Assembly (NCBI RefSeq): GCF_001422485.1 | Contig: NZ_LMNF01000001.1 | Coordinates: 1,415,196-1,479,195, forward strand | Origin: Agreia sp. Leaf283 | GTDB lineage: Bacteria; Actinomycetota; Actinomycetes; Actinomycetales; Microbacteriaceae | Direction: 5' to 3' | Length of the DNA stretch: 64,000 nt | Shown: positions 1-9,152 of the stretch, one piece after another | Position numbering within the stretch: position 1 is the first letter of the stretch | Layout: each line of letters starts with the position of its first letter | Program-made: the position numbers and the translations under genes | The notes under the pieces: model-generated | Told to the model about the DNA's origin: nothing | The model's input: the letters and a program-made list of their open reading frames with translations, nothing else | The model's database searches: none

Positions 1-24
1 GACGACGGAAGGTTAGGCGTATCC

Positions 25-3000
25 ATGTTCCTTCTCGACGGCACGGTGGTCTACTCCGCCAGCGACCTCACCGCGGCGGCGGCGTGCGAATGGGCCCTGA
101 TGCGCAGGCTCGACGCCAAGCTCGGCCGCATCGACGCGGTCGTCGAGGCCGAAGACGACATGCTGCGGCGCACGGCGACGCTGGGCGACCTGCACGAGCT
201 CGCGACGCTCGAGCGGCTGCGCGAGGCGGGCGGCGTCGTCGAGATCGAGCGCCCCGCGATCGACCAGGTGGCCGTCGCCGCCGAGCAGACCCTCGACGCG
301 CTGCGCTCGGGGGCGGCCGTCGTGTTCCAGGGCGCGTTCTTCGACGGGCGGTTCCTGGGCTACTCCGACTTCCTGGTGCGCGACGGCGTCGACCAGAATG
401 ATTCACCTGCGTACTCCGTGTACGACACCAAGCTCGCCCGCAAGGCCAAGATCACGGCGCTGCTGCAGCTCGCGGCCTACGCCGATCAGCTGCAGCAGAA
501 CGGCATCCCCACGAGCGAGACCGTGCACCTCATTCTCGGCACGGGCAAGACCACCTCGCATCGGCTGCGCGACATCCTGCCCGTGTATCGCCGCCGGCGC
601 GCACGCCTGCAGCAGCTCGTCGACGACCGCGTGGCCGATTCCGAGGCCACGCCGTGGGGCGATCCGCGCTACACCGCGTGCGGGCGCTGCGCCGCCTGCG
701 CCGAGCAGGTCGAACGCACCCGCGACGTGCTGCTCGTGGCGGGCATGCGGCTCACGCAACGGGCGCGCCTGCGGGCCGCGGGCATCCAGAGCATCGACCA
801 GCTCGCGGTGGCCACCGGCCCCGTCGCCGGCCTGGCCCAGTCGACCCTCGAGTCGCTCGCGGGGCAGGCGCGCATGCAGCTCGAACCGCCGGCCTCGGGC
901 CAGGCGCTGAGCTGGCAGATCGCCGATCCGGCACCGCTCGCCGCCATTCCGGTGCCCGACGACGGCGACATCTTCTTCGACTTCGAGGGCGACCCCCTCT
1001 ATCAGGAGGGCTCCGCGTGGGGCCTCGACTACCTGTTCGGCCTCGTCGAACCCGACGAGACGTTCGTGGCGTTCTGGGCGCACGACCTGGCCGAAGAGCG
1101 GCAGGCGCTCATCGACTTCCTCGACTACGTGGCCGAGCGCCGGGCCCGGCATCCGCTGATGCACATCTACCACTACGCCTCGTACGAGCGCACGCACCTG
1201 CTCACGCTGGCCGCCAGGCACGGAGTCGGAGAAGACGCGGTCGACGACCTGCTGCGCCAGAACGTGCTGGTCGACCTGTACCCGATCGTGCGGCAGGGCG
1301 TGCGCATCGGCACGCACAGCTACTCGCTGAAGAAGCTCGAGCCGCTCTACATGGGCGATGCCGAGCGGGCGGGAGTGGCCAACGCGGCCGACTCCATCAC
1401 CGAGTACGTGCGTTCGCGCGAGCTGCTCGCCGCGGGCGACGTGGCGGGGTCGGCACGGGTGCAAGACGACATCGCGCGCTACAACACCTACGACTGCGTC
1501 AGCACGCTGAGGCTGAGGGACTGGCTGCTCGAGCGGGCCGCCTCGGTGTCGCGCGACTCCCTTCCCGAGGTCGGCGGCAGGCTCGACTTCGACCTCCCGG
1601 TGCGCGAGCCCGATCCGGTGTACCTCGAACTCGCCGCGCTGTCTGCGGCGGTGCCGCTCGCAGAGCGCACGGCCGACGACACGGCGCTCGCACTCGCATC
1701 CGCCGCCATCGACTACCACCGGCGCGAGCAGAAGTCGTTCTGGTGGCAGCACTTCGCGCGGCTCACAGGCCCCATCGACGAGTGGGCAGACACCCGCGAC
1801 GTTCTCGTCGTGACCGACGCGGTCGTGCTGCGCGACTGGTTCCGCGAGGGCAGGCAGCGCAGCGACCGGCGGCGACTCGGCCTGCGGGGAATCCTCGCGC
1901 CGGGCAGCTCGATCAAGCAGGGGCAGAGTCCGTTCATCCTCTACGACGCGCCCTACCCGCCGATCCTGCGCGGGCGAGAACCGGGTGCCCGAACCGCCCA
2001 CAGCAGGGTCACCGTGGTCGAGACCCTCGACGATGGCACGATCATCGTCGACGAGGTGCTCGAGAAAGACGCGCCGCACTACGACGAGCTGCCCGTCGCC
2101 CTGACACCGGGCACGCCTCCGCCGCCCGGAACCCAGGTCGACGCCATCAACGAGTGGGGCAGGGCGATCCTCGACGCGCATCCCGAGCCGCTCGTCGACC
2201 CCGCCTACGACGTGCTGCGTCGCAGGCCGCCGCGTGCGACGCTCGCTCCCGTGGCCGTCGGCGCCGACGGTGTCGTCGACGTGGCCTCGGCCCTCGTCGA
2301 CTCGCTGCTCGCCCTCGACCGCTCGTACCTCGCGGTGCAGGGCCCTCCGGGAACGGGCAAGACCTACACGGGATCGCACGTGATCGCGCGTCTGGTGCAC
2401 GAGCACGGGTGGAGGATCGGCGTCGTCGCGCAGTCGCACGCCGCGGTCGAGAACATGCTGCGTGCCGTGGTGGGCGCGGGCGTCGACCGGGCGCTGGTGG
2501 GCAAGAAGGCATCTGGGGCATCCGCATCGGCATCGTCAACGGCCGGCTCCGACGAGGCGTCCGACGAGCCGGCCTTCACCGTGCTGTCGCCCAGCGACTT
2601 CGCGCGCTTCACCTCCCGCGACGGCGGCTACGTCGTCGGCGGAACGGCGTGGGACTTCAGCAACGCGTCCCGCATCCCGAGGCAGTCGCTCGACCTTCTC
2701 GTCGTCGACGAGGCCGGCCAGTTCTCGCTGGCCTCCACCATCGCCTCCTCCGTGGCGGCGACGCGCCTCCTTCTGCTGGGCGACCCGCAGCAGCTGCCGC
2801 AGGTGAGCCAGGGTACCCACCCCGAGCCGGTCGACGAGTCCGCCCTCGGCTGGCTGTCGGCCGGGCACGACGTGTTGCCCCCCGAGCTCGGCTACTTCCT
2901 CGCGACATCGTGGCGCATGCACCCCGCGGTGTGCGCGCCGGTGTCCGAGCTCTCCTACGAGGGACGGCTGGTCTCGCACGCCTCCGACCGGCGGCTCGAG

Positions 3001-3483
3001 GGCATCCAGCCGGGGCTGCATCCGGTGCCGATCGACCACGCGGAGCGCTCGACCTCCTCGCCCGAGGAGGCCGATGCCGTGGCCCGGATCGTCGACTCCG
3101 TTCTCGGTCGCACCTGGTCGTCGCGCGGCGTCTCGAGGCCGCTCGGCGAGACCGACATCATCGTGGTGGCGCCGTACAACGCGCAGGTCGAACTGCTCAG
3201 GCTGCGGCTCGCGGCGGCCGGGTACGAGTCGATCCCGGTGGGAACGGTCGACAAGTTCCAGGGCCGCGAGGCCGCGGTCGCCATCGTGTCGCTCGCCGCG
3301 TCGTCGGCAGACGACGTGCCGAGGGGCCTCGAGTTCCTGCTCCTGGCGAACAGGCTCAACGTCGCGATCTCCCGCGCGCAGTGGGCGGCCTACCTCGTGT
3401 ACTCGCCGGCCCTCACAGACGCGCTGCCGAGATCCGAAGAGGCCCTCGCCCAGCTGAGCGCCTTCATCCGCCTGGTGTCCTGA
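25..3483 (+). CDS. TM0106-family RecB-like nuclease fused to a Dna2/UPF1-type helicase
   Basis: A 1152-residue protein. The N-terminal third has a RecB-like nuclease pattern (D134-x-K136, then Q148 and Y152) and a cysteine cluster C219/C222/C225 that could hold metal. A second nuclease-like block starts at DFEGDP near residue 319 and resembles predicted RNase H-fold exonucleases. The C-terminal third is a superfamily 1 helicase: Walker A GPPGTGKT at about 773, Walker B VVDEAGQ near 892, then GDPQQLPQV, VDKFQGREA and NRLNVAISRAQ. This order matches the TM0106 family of putative nuclease-helicases, whose in vivo role is not established; DNA repair or nucleic-acid processing is inferred. The ATG at 25 is taken as the start; little upstream sequence is available to test it. 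Confidence 0.88.
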   Translation: MFLLDGTVVYSASDLTAAAACEWALMRRLDAKLGRIDAVVEAEDDMLRRTATLGDLHELATLERLREAGGVVEIERPAIDQVAVAAEQTLDALRSGAAVVFQGAFFDGRFLGYSDFLVRDGVDQNDSPAYSVYDTKLARKAKITALLQLAAYADQLQQNGIPTSETVHLILGTGKTTSHRLRDILPVYRRRRARLQQLVDDRVADSEATPWGDPRYTACGRCAACAEQVERTRDVLLVAGMRLTQRARLRAAGIQSIDQLAVATGPVAGLAQSTLESLAGQARMQLEPPASGQALSWQIADPAPLAAIPVPDDGDIFFDFEGDPLYQEGSAWGLDYLFGLVEPDETFVAFWAHDLAEERQALIDFLDYVAERRARHPLMHIYHYASYERTHLLTLAARHGVGEDAVDDLLRQNVLVDLYPIVRQGVRIGTHSYSLKKLEPLYMGDAERAGVANAADSITEYVRSRELLAAGDVAGSARVQDDIARYNTYDCVSTLRLRDWLLERAASVSRDSLPEVGGRLDFDLPVREPDPVYLELAALSAAVPLAERTADDTALALASAAIDYHRREQKSFWWQHFARLTGPIDEWADTRDVLVVTDAVVLRDWFREGRQRSDRRRLGLRGILAPGSSIKQGQSPFILYDAPYPPILRGREPGARTAHSRVTVVETLDDGTIIVDEVLEKDAPHYDELPVALTPGTPPPPGTQVDAINEWGRAILDAHPEPLVDPAYDVLRRRPPRATLAPVAVGADGVVDVASALVDSLLALDRSYLAVQGPPGTGKTYTGSHVIARLVHEHGWRIGVVAQSHAAVENMLRAVVGAGVDRALVGKKASGASASASSTAGSDEASDEPAFTVLSPSDFARFTSRDGGYVVGGTAWDFSNASRIPRQSLDLLVVDEAGQFSLASTIASSVAATRLLLLGDPQQLPQVSQGTHPEPVDESALGWLSAGHDVLPPELGYFLATSWRMHPAVCAPVSELSYEGRLVSHASDRRLEGIQPGLHPVPIDHAERSTSSPEEADAVARIVDSVLGRTWSSRGVSRPLGETDIIVVAPYNAQVELLRLRLAAAGYESIPVGTVDKFQGREAAVAIVSLAASSADDVPRGLEFLLLANRLNVAISRAQWAAYLVYSPALTDALPRSEEALAQLSAFIRLVS

Positions 3484-3567
3484 GGCATCCGCGCCCTGTC
3501 GGCACATCCGCGCCCGGTCGTGCGGCAGCGCATGCGCCCAACGGGGGCGGATGCGTAGCGCAGCCGG

Positions 3568-3849
3568 CTAGTGCGGGTGCGACGCGGGCTTCGGGTGGCC
3601 CGGGATCGAATCGCCGCTCAGGTTGAACTCCGACGGATCCACCTCGATGTCGCCGACATCGTCGGGGCCGCCCGAGCCCGGGAGCACAAGAATCTCCGAC
3701 GAGTCCATATCGGAGTCGACCGCCGCGCTGTCGGTGACCCGCTCGTCTTGCAACGCCTCGTCGTCTCGCTCGCTCGACGGGCCGTACGACGTGTCCTTCT
3801 CGAGGTCTGCTTCTGACGACAATCCATGGGTGCGCTTCTCGTGGGTCAT
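3568..3849 (-). CDS. Small acidic hypothetical protein
   Basis: A 93-residue protein rich in Asp, Glu and Ser with no membrane segment and no recognised domain; it ends in a His/Pro-rich tail (HPKPASHPH). It looks intrinsically disordered. The start at 3849 is supported by a TAGCGT hexamer exactly 7 bases upstream, the leaderless layout seen for many genes here. Upstream of it lies the GNAT gene in the same direction, 44 bases away, so it may also be read through. Function unknown. Confidence 0.6.
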   Translation of the reverse strand: MTHEKRTHGLSSEADLEKDTSYGPSSERDDEALQDERVTDSAAVDSDMDSSEILVLPGSGGPDDVGDIEVDPSEFNLSGDSIPGHPKPASHPH

Positions 3850-3856
3850 GCCAGCC

Positions 3857-3862
3857 ACGCTA
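3857..3862 (-). promoter_or_regulatory. Leaderless -10 box for the small acidic protein
   Basis: TAGCGT on the minus strand, 7 bases before the ATG at 3849. No Shine-Dalgarno sequence lies between them, so the transcript probably starts at or next to the start codon. Confidence 0.5.
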
Positions 3863-3893
3863 TGCGGACAGGCCGCTCTCAACCACCCCCTTG

Positions 3894-4994
3894 TCAGATC
3901 AGATCCTTTCGCCACGCTCCCTCGTAGCCGACGGGCACGAATCCGAGCCGCTCGTTGATGGCGAGCATGTGCCGGTTCTCCTCGGCGTTGAACGTCAGTA
4001 CAGATGGATGCCCGGGTCGCTCGGTGTGCAGCTGCTGGAGGTTGCCGAGTTTCACGAGCAGGCCGAGCCCGTGGCCGCGGTGCTCGCGCAGCACGAGCGT
4101 GTCCTCCTGCCACACGGGTCTGGCGACCTCGTCGCTCACCGACAGCTCGCTGAACGCGACGAGCCTGCCCGTCGGCACGTACTCCACCGCGGCGGTCAGC
4201 GAGGTGACGGGCGCCTCCCGGTCCGACTCCTGCTGGGCGACGAGCCGCTCGACCGTCCACACGTCCTCCGGCTCGTCGAGCCCGGCCGATGGCGCGTCGG
4301 TGCTCATGCGGGTGAGCAGCATCGCGAGGTCCTTACGCCAGTGCGCCGGTGTGTCGCCGATCCAGTGAACGAGCCAGTAGTCGGCCCCGGATGCTCGGCG
4401 CGCGTCGTCGAGACTACGCGCGAGATCGTCGGCATCGAGGGGCAGCCCGAGCCTGCTCCCGCGTTCGACCTGCTCGAGGCGGTAGCCGCGCCCGAGCAGG
4501 AAGCGCACCTCGTCGTTGCCGAGTGGCACGGACCCCGAACCGGTGGGCGCCCGCAGACGCTCGCCCGGCGCATCCGGCGACACGACGTAGACCAGCAGCC
4601 GAGTTGCGCCGGCCTCACGAGCCGCCGCCTCGACAGCGTCGGCGACGGCCGTGCCGACACCGCGCCCGCGGTATTCCGGCAGTACCTGCACGGCGATCCA
4701 GGCCACCGGCCAGCCGTCCTCCAGCCTGGTCTCGACGAAACCCCGGCCGACGATGCTTCGTCGGCCGGGCCCCCGCGCATCCGGCACCGTGGCCACGAAC
4801 AACTCGCGCGGCTCGTGTTCGCGATGCCAGCTCGGGAGGTCCTCCTCGGCGGACGAGGCGAAGTCGTCCGATCCGTATCCGAGGGCCTCGACGAGGTTGC
4901 GGAGCTCGACCGCACGTCGATAGTCGACGACGTTCGGGTCGGTGTCGTCGCCGAGCGACCGCGGAACGGAGACCCTGCGCACCTCGATGGTCAT
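3894..4994 (-). CDS. Tandem-domain GNAT N-acetyltransferase
   Basis: A 366-residue protein with two GNAT folds. The first has the acetyl-CoA loop YRGRGVGTAV near the middle; the second has REHRGHGLGLLVK followed by NAEENRHMLAINERLGF, a typical GNAT C-terminal motif. Two-domain GNATs of this size are common in actinobacteria (mycothiol synthase is one example), but the substrate cannot be read from sequence. The start at 4994 is chosen because GAGGAGG lies just upstream on the minus strand; an in-frame codon at 5027 would overlap the end of the upstream GH13 gene. It follows that gene by 29 bases and is probably cotranscribed with it. Confidence 0.85.
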   Translation of the reverse strand: MTIEVRRVSVPRSLGDDTDPNVVDYRRAVELRNLVEALGYGSDDFASSAEEDLPSWHREHEPRELFVATVPDARGPGRRSIVGRGFVETRLEDGWPVAWIAVQVLPEYRGRGVGTAVADAVEAAAREAGATRLLVYVVSPDAPGERLRAPTGSGSVPLGNDEVRFLLGRGYRLEQVERGSRLGLPLDADDLARSLDDARRASGADYWLVHWIGDTPAHWRKDLAMLLTRMSTDAPSAGLDEPEDVWTVERLVAQQESDREAPVTSLTAAVEYVPTGRLVAFSELSVSDEVARPVWQEDTLVLREHRGHGLGLLVKLGNLQQLHTERPGHPSVLTFNAEENRHMLAINERLGFVPVGYEGAWRKDLI

Positions 4995-5023
4995 CGTCGA
5001 CCTCCTCGCTTCGGAACGGTGCT

Positions 5024-6691
5024 TCAATACTGCGTCGTGTCGCCGCCCCGCACCACCCGCAGCCAGCGGAACCCGTAGCCGTCGAGCGCGATCGAGACCC
5101 GGCCACGCGCATCCAGCGCTACGGAATCACCCGAGAGCAGGTCGTTCAGCACGTCGTCGTCTTCGGTGCCGAGCGTCAGCGCGACATCGGCGGGGTCTGA
5201 GCCGAAGTTGTGCAGAACCACGACGCGGCCGCCGTCCCAGCTGAGCGAGTGCACGAAGACCGCCGTGTTCGGCTGGTCGATCACCTCGAAGGCGCCCCAG
5301 CCGAACTCGGGCGCGTTGCGATAGTGCCGCACCAGGTTCTGGATGAAGCGCAGCAGGGATTCGGGGTCGCGCCGCTGATCTTCGACGTTCACGTGCGCCG
5401 GTGCGTAGCCGCCCTCGACCACGGGATTGCGGAGGCGACGCTTCGACGCGCGGGAGAATCCGCCGTTGGCGCCGCCGTTCCACTGCATCGGCGTGCGCAC
5501 CGCCATGCGGCCATCGGCGTCGAGGTTCTCACCCATGCCGATCTCCTCGCCGTAGAACAGAACGGGCGTGCCGGGCAGCGAGAACAGCAGGCTGTAGACC
5601 ATGCGGATGCGCCGGGGATCGCCGTCGAGCATGGTGGGTAGGCGGCGCACCAGGCCGCGGCCATAGACCTGCATGCGCTTCTCGGGGCCGAAGGCATCGA
5701 ACACCTCCTGCCGTTCGTCGTCGGTGAGCTTGTCGAGGGTGAGCTCGTCGTGGTTGCGCACGAAGTTCGCCCACTGCGAGTCGGGCGAGCCCGCCGGGCG
5801 GGACAGCAGCGCCTCGACGAGGGGGCGGGCATCCTGCCGCGCGAGCGACAGGTAGAGGTTCTGCATGGCGATGAAGTCGAACTGCATCGTGAGCTCGTCT
5901 CCCTCCGAGCCGCCGAAGAACTGCTCCTGCTCTGCGCGCGCAAGGTTCACCTCGCCGAGCAGCACACCGTCGCCACTCCGGCGACCCAGGAAGGAGCGCA
6001 GGGAGCGCAGGTACGCATGAGGATCGGGAAGGAGCTTCGATCCGCCGACCACGCCCGACGCGTCGAGCAGGAAGGGAACCGCGTCGACACGGAATCCGGA
6101 GAGACCGAGCTGCAGCCAGAACCCCATGACCTTCGCGATCTCGTCTCGAACCACCGGGTTGGTGATGTTCAGGTCGGGCTGGTGCTTGTAGAAGACGTGC
6201 TGGTAGTACTGACCGGTCTTCTCGTCGAGCTCCCAGTTGCTGTTCTCCTGATCGGGGAAGACCGGCTCTCCATCGTCGACCGGCTCGTCGCGCCACACGT
6301 AGTAGTCGCGGTACTGCGAATCCCTCGAGCTCCGCGCCGACCTGAACCAGGGGTGCTTGTCCGACGTGTGGTTGATGACGAGGTCGGCGATCACCCGCAT
6401 CCCGCGGTCGCGGGCGATGCGGATGCACTCGACGAGGTCGCCGAGAGAGCCGAGTCGCGGGTCGACCCCGTAGAAGTCGATGATGTCGTAGCCATCGTCA
6501 CGATCGGGTGTCGGATAGAACGGCATGAGCCAGAGGCAGGTGACCCCGAGCTCGGCCAGGTAGTCGAGTCGGTGCGCGAGGCCGGCGAAGTCGCCGATGC
6601 CGTCGTTGTTCCAGTCGAGAAAGGTCTCGACGTCGAGGCAGTAGACGACGGCGCTCTTCCACCACAGGTCTGACGTGTCGGTGATCTTCAT
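5024..6691 (-). CDS. GH13 alpha-amylase family enzyme, trehalose-synthase-like
   Basis: A 555-residue glycoside hydrolase family 13 protein. It has DLVINHTS (about 103-110), the nucleophile in GFRVDAV (D203), the acid/base in GEVNL (E247) and the third acid in NHDEL (D315). Overall sequence, the HPWF segment and the absence of a signal peptide fit TreS-type maltose/trehalose interconverting enzymes, which run near 550-600 residues; an intracellular alpha-glucosidase is the alternative. Its C-terminal beta domain ends YGFRWLRVV. A TAGGCT box 6 bases before the ATG marks a leaderless start. It probably leads an operon with the GNAT gene. Confidence 0.85.
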   Translation of the reverse strand: MKITDTSDLWWKSAVVYCLDVETFLDWNNDGIGDFAGLAHRLDYLAELGVTCLWLMPFYPTPDRDDGYDIIDFYGVDPRLGSLGDLVECIRIARDRGMRVIADLVINHTSDKHPWFRSARSSRDSQYRDYYVWRDEPVDDGEPVFPDQENSNWELDEKTGQYYQHVFYKHQPDLNITNPVVRDEIAKVMGFWLQLGLSGFRVDAVPFLLDASGVVGGSKLLPDPHAYLRSLRSFLGRRSGDGVLLGEVNLARAEQEQFFGGSEGDELTMQFDFIAMQNLYLSLARQDARPLVEALLSRPAGSPDSQWANFVRNHDELTLDKLTDDERQEVFDAFGPEKRMQVYGRGLVRRLPTMLDGDPRRIRMVYSLLFSLPGTPVLFYGEEIGMGENLDADGRMAVRTPMQWNGGANGGFSRASKRRLRNPVVEGGYAPAHVNVEDQRRDPESLLRFIQNLVRHYRNAPEFGWGAFEVIDQPNTAVFVHSLSWDGGRVVVLHNFGSDPADVALTLGTEDDDVLNDLLSGDSVALDARGRVSIALDGYGFRWLRVVRGGDTTQY

Positions 6692-6697
6692 GGCTCG

Positions 6698-6703
6698 AGC
6701 CTA
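6698..6703 (-). promoter_or_regulatory. Leaderless -10 box for the GH13 gene
   Basis: TAGGCT on the minus strand, separated by 6 bases from the ATG at 6691. There is no room for a ribosome-binding site. Confidence 0.55.
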
Positions 6704-6718
6704 GGACGGCACCAGCTG

Positions 6719-7441
6719 TCAGCCCAGCGGAACGCGACTGTCGTTGAGCTCGGCCGCGTCGCCCCGCCAGAGTCCGACCACGGCCTCGCCGAGCGCATCC
6801 ACGTGGGTGAAACCGGCGTAGGTCTTCTCGGGGTTGTCTCGCTGCATGTCGTCATCGACGAGGGCCATGATCGAAAACCGTACGGCGGCCGCACGCTGGG
6901 GCGTCGGATCGGTCTTGCTGCCCGACTGCGCCCGGCGGAAGCCGTCTGCGACGGAGCGCACCCAGCTCTCCGCGGCCGCCTTCGCCGCGGTGTAGCTGGC
7001 GCCCCCGGCGGTCGGACGCTCGACCGAGTTCGACGACACGATCGCCAGTCGACCGGCCTCGCTGGCGACGAGGGCATCGAAGAAGGCGCGCGAGGTGTTG
7101 CGCAGGGTGGTGAAGCCCGACTCCATCGCGGCCCAGTCGTCGTCGCTCTGGGCTGTGATGCCAGAGGCTCCGCGCCATCCCCCCACGAGGTGGATGAGCC
7201 CGTCGACGCCACCGAACTCCTGCGACACCGACGAGGCGAGCTCGCTGACCGCGGCGAGCTTCGACAGATCGCACACCCGCGTCGTGGCGCCGGGCACGCT
7301 TCGCTCGAACGCGCTCAGCCTCTCGACATTCGACCCGACCGCTATGACGCGAGCCCCCGCACCCAGCAGCGCCCGCGAGGTCGCAACCCCCGACGCACTC
7401 GTGGCCCCCGCGACAACGACAACCCTGTTACTAACGCTCAT
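6719..7441 (-). CDS. SDR-family NAD(P)-dependent oxidoreductase
   Basis: A 240-residue short-chain dehydrogenase/reductase. The cofactor loop is GATSASG (about 12-18) and the active site is a serine pair at 136-137 with Y150 and K154 in the YxxxK arrangement (SYTAAK). The substrate is unknown. The ATG at 7441 is preceded by a G-rich stretch (GGAACGGGTGGGG) that can act as a weak ribosome site; a longer reading would run through the inverted repeat at 7477-7526 and is disfavoured. It follows the DUF6421 gene on the same strand by 100 bases. Confidence 0.85.
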   Translation of the reverse strand: MSVSNRVVVVAGATSASGVATSRALLGAGARVIAVGSNVERLSAFERSVPGATTRVCDLSKLAAVSELASSVSQEFGGVDGLIHLVGGWRGASGITAQSDDDWAAMESGFTTLRNTSRAFFDALVASEAGRLAIVSSNSVERPTAGGASYTAAKAAAESWVRSVADGFRRAQSGSKTDPTPQRAAAVRFSIMALVDDDMQRDNPEKTYAGFTHVDALGEAVVGLWRGDAAELNDSRVPLG

Positions 7442-7476
7442 GCCCCACCCGTTCCTGCGTTCCCGAGCAACTGTTT

Positions 7477-7526
7477 CTGTTGCGGACAGTAGTGACCGGC
7501 GCACCGGGCGCTACTGTCCGCAACGG
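7477..7526. repeat. Long inverted repeat between DUF6421 and SDR genes
   Basis: Perfect 14-bp arms GTTGCGGACAGTAG (7479-7492) and CTACTGTCCGCAAC (7511-7524) flank an 18-base centre that can itself pair (CCGG/CCGG), giving a long near-continuous hairpin. No T-run follows on either strand, so it is not a standard intrinsic terminator. It could be an operator for the SDR gene, an mRNA structure or a degenerate mobile palindrome. Confidence 0.7.
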
Positions 7527-7541
7527 TAACTCCTATCGGAG

Positions 7542-8978
7542 CTACACGCGAGAGGAGCCCGTGATGCCCTCCGTCGAGAGGATCACGTCTCCGATCTTCT
7601 TCGCGAGCGCCTCGTAGAACATCGAGAGGGGGAACTCGTCGTCGAGGATCGCGTCGGTCAGGGCGCGCGGGGGGCCGTCGAGGGGCAGGGCCTGCGGGCC
7701 GCGGGCCCAGACGGATGCCGGGTTCGGCGTGACCGTCTCGGTGACCAGCTCGTAGGCGGCCAGCCAGTGCGCCACCTTCGGGCGGTCGATCGAGCGCCAG
7801 TAGAGCTCGTCGATCTGCTTTCCGAGCGCGAGCACGCTGTCGGCGACCTCGGGCCAGTCGATGGTGAGCTTCGTGTCTGTCCAGTGCAGCACGTGGTGCT
7901 GGTGAAGCCACGCGAACAGCAGCTGGCCGCCGAGTCCGTCGTAGTTGCGCACGCGCGAACCCGTGAGCGCGAAACGGAAGATGCGGTCGAAGAGAACCGC
8001 GTACTGCACGAGCCGGGCGTGCTCGAGGAGGTGCGCATCGGCATCCGACAACTCGGCCTCGCCGAGCGCCTCGAGTCGACGCTGGATGCCCACCGACTCG
8101 CGGAACGCGGTGAGGTCGCAGCGCAGCTCCTCGAGCGAATACAGGAAGAACGGCATGCGCTGCTTGATCATGAACGGGTCGAAGGGCAGATCGCCGCGCA
8201 TGTGCGTGCGGTCGTGGATGAGGTCCCACATCACGAAGGTGCGCTCGGCCAAGGCCTGGTCGGTCAGCAGCCGGGCGGCGTCGTCGGGCAGCTCGAGCCC
8301 CGTGGTGTCGGCCGCCGCCCGCACGACGGTGCGGAATCGGGCCGCCTCCCTGTCGGCGAAGATGGCGCCCCAGGTGAACGTCGGGATGCTGCGGGTGGCG
8401 ACGGTCTCGGGAAAGAGCACGGCCGAGTTGGTGTCGTAGCCGGGCGTGAAGTCGACGAAGCGGATGGGCACGAACAGGGCGTTCGAGTAGTCGCCCGCCT
8501 CGAGCTCGGCCACGAACTCCGGCCAGATGACCTCGATCAGCACGGCCTCGACGAGACGCGACGCCGAGCCGTTCTGGGTCGTCATCGGAAAGACAACGAG
8601 GTGCCGGATGCCGTTGAAGCGGTGCCTCTCGGGGTGGAACAGCACGAGCGAGTCGAGGAAGTCGGGAACCCCGAAGCCATCGGCCGCCCAGCGGGCGAAG
8701 TCGGCGCGCAGGGCCTCGTGATACTCGGCGTCGTGGGGGAACGCCGGCGAGAGGGCCGCGATGGATGCCGAGATCACGGCGACGAGGTCGGCCGCGCGTT
8801 CGTGGTCTGCCGCGTCGGGCACGGAGCCGTCTTTGATCTGCAGCGACTGCAGCTGCGTGGCGGCGGCCTTGAGGCCGGTCCAGGCGGCGGAGGTCTCGGC
8901 GAGGGACGCGTCTTCGACGACCTCGGGTTCATCGCCGATCGCGGGAACGACGTACTGGGTGGTCGTTGTGGTGGGCAT
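7542..8978 (-). CDS. DUF6421 family protein
   Basis: A 478-residue soluble protein that I recognise as the actinobacterial family DUF6421; the function is not known. It has several His-rich stretches (HDRTHMRGDLPFDPF and WLHQHHVLHWTD) that might bind metal, but no assignable catalytic motif. The start at 8978 is fixed by GGAGG six bases upstream. A TAGCCT hexamer on the minus strand at 9036-9041 is a plausible -10, giving a leader of about 50 bases. It is divergent from the membrane protein gene at 9153. Confidence 0.8.
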   Translation of the reverse strand: MPTTTTTQYVVPAIGDEPEVVEDASLAETSAAWTGLKAAATQLQSLQIKDGSVPDAADHERAADLVAVISASIAALSPAFPHDAEYHEALRADFARWAADGFGVPDFLDSLVLFHPERHRFNGIRHLVVFPMTTQNGSASRLVEAVLIEVIWPEFVAELEAGDYSNALFVPIRFVDFTPGYDTNSAVLFPETVATRSIPTFTWGAIFADREAARFRTVVRAAADTTGLELPDDAARLLTDQALAERTFVMWDLIHDRTHMRGDLPFDPFMIKQRMPFFLYSLEELRCDLTAFRESVGIQRRLEALGEAELSDADAHLLEHARLVQYAVLFDRIFRFALTGSRVRNYDGLGGQLLFAWLHQHHVLHWTDTKLTIDWPEVADSVLALGKQIDELYWRSIDRPKVAHWLAAYELVTETVTPNPASVWARGPQALPLDGPPRALTDAILDDEFPLSMFYEALAKKIGDVILSTEGITGSSRV

Positions 8979-9139
8979 GGGGAACCTCCGATCCAAAGGA
9001 CAGTGCTCGTGGGGCGCGGCATGCGCCGTGATTCGAGGCTACGGGCGATCGGACCGTGGTTTCGTGCCCGGAGCATCGATTTGCTGCGGCAGGGGCCGCC
9101 CGCGGTGCACGAATCCTGCACACGACGCACGTCCCCCTT

Positions 9140-9145
9140 TAGGAT
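9140..9145 (+). promoter_or_regulatory. Leaderless -10 box for the 9153 membrane protein
   Basis: TAGGAT, 7 bases before the ATG at 9153. An in-frame ATG at 9144 overlaps the box and is therefore an unlikely start. Confidence 0.5.
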
Positions 9146-9152
9146 GAACCGC

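Noticed and set aside
403..2439. Long open frame opposite the nuclease-helicase gene (also 10342-12993 and 18006-21158 minus)
   Set aside because: GC-rich codon positions keep antisense frames open. The translated products are Arg/Gly/His-rich, without domains, and oppose clear genes.
7477..7526. Standard rho-independent terminator
   Set aside because: No T-run on either strand after the stem, and it lies immediately before a downstream gene's start.
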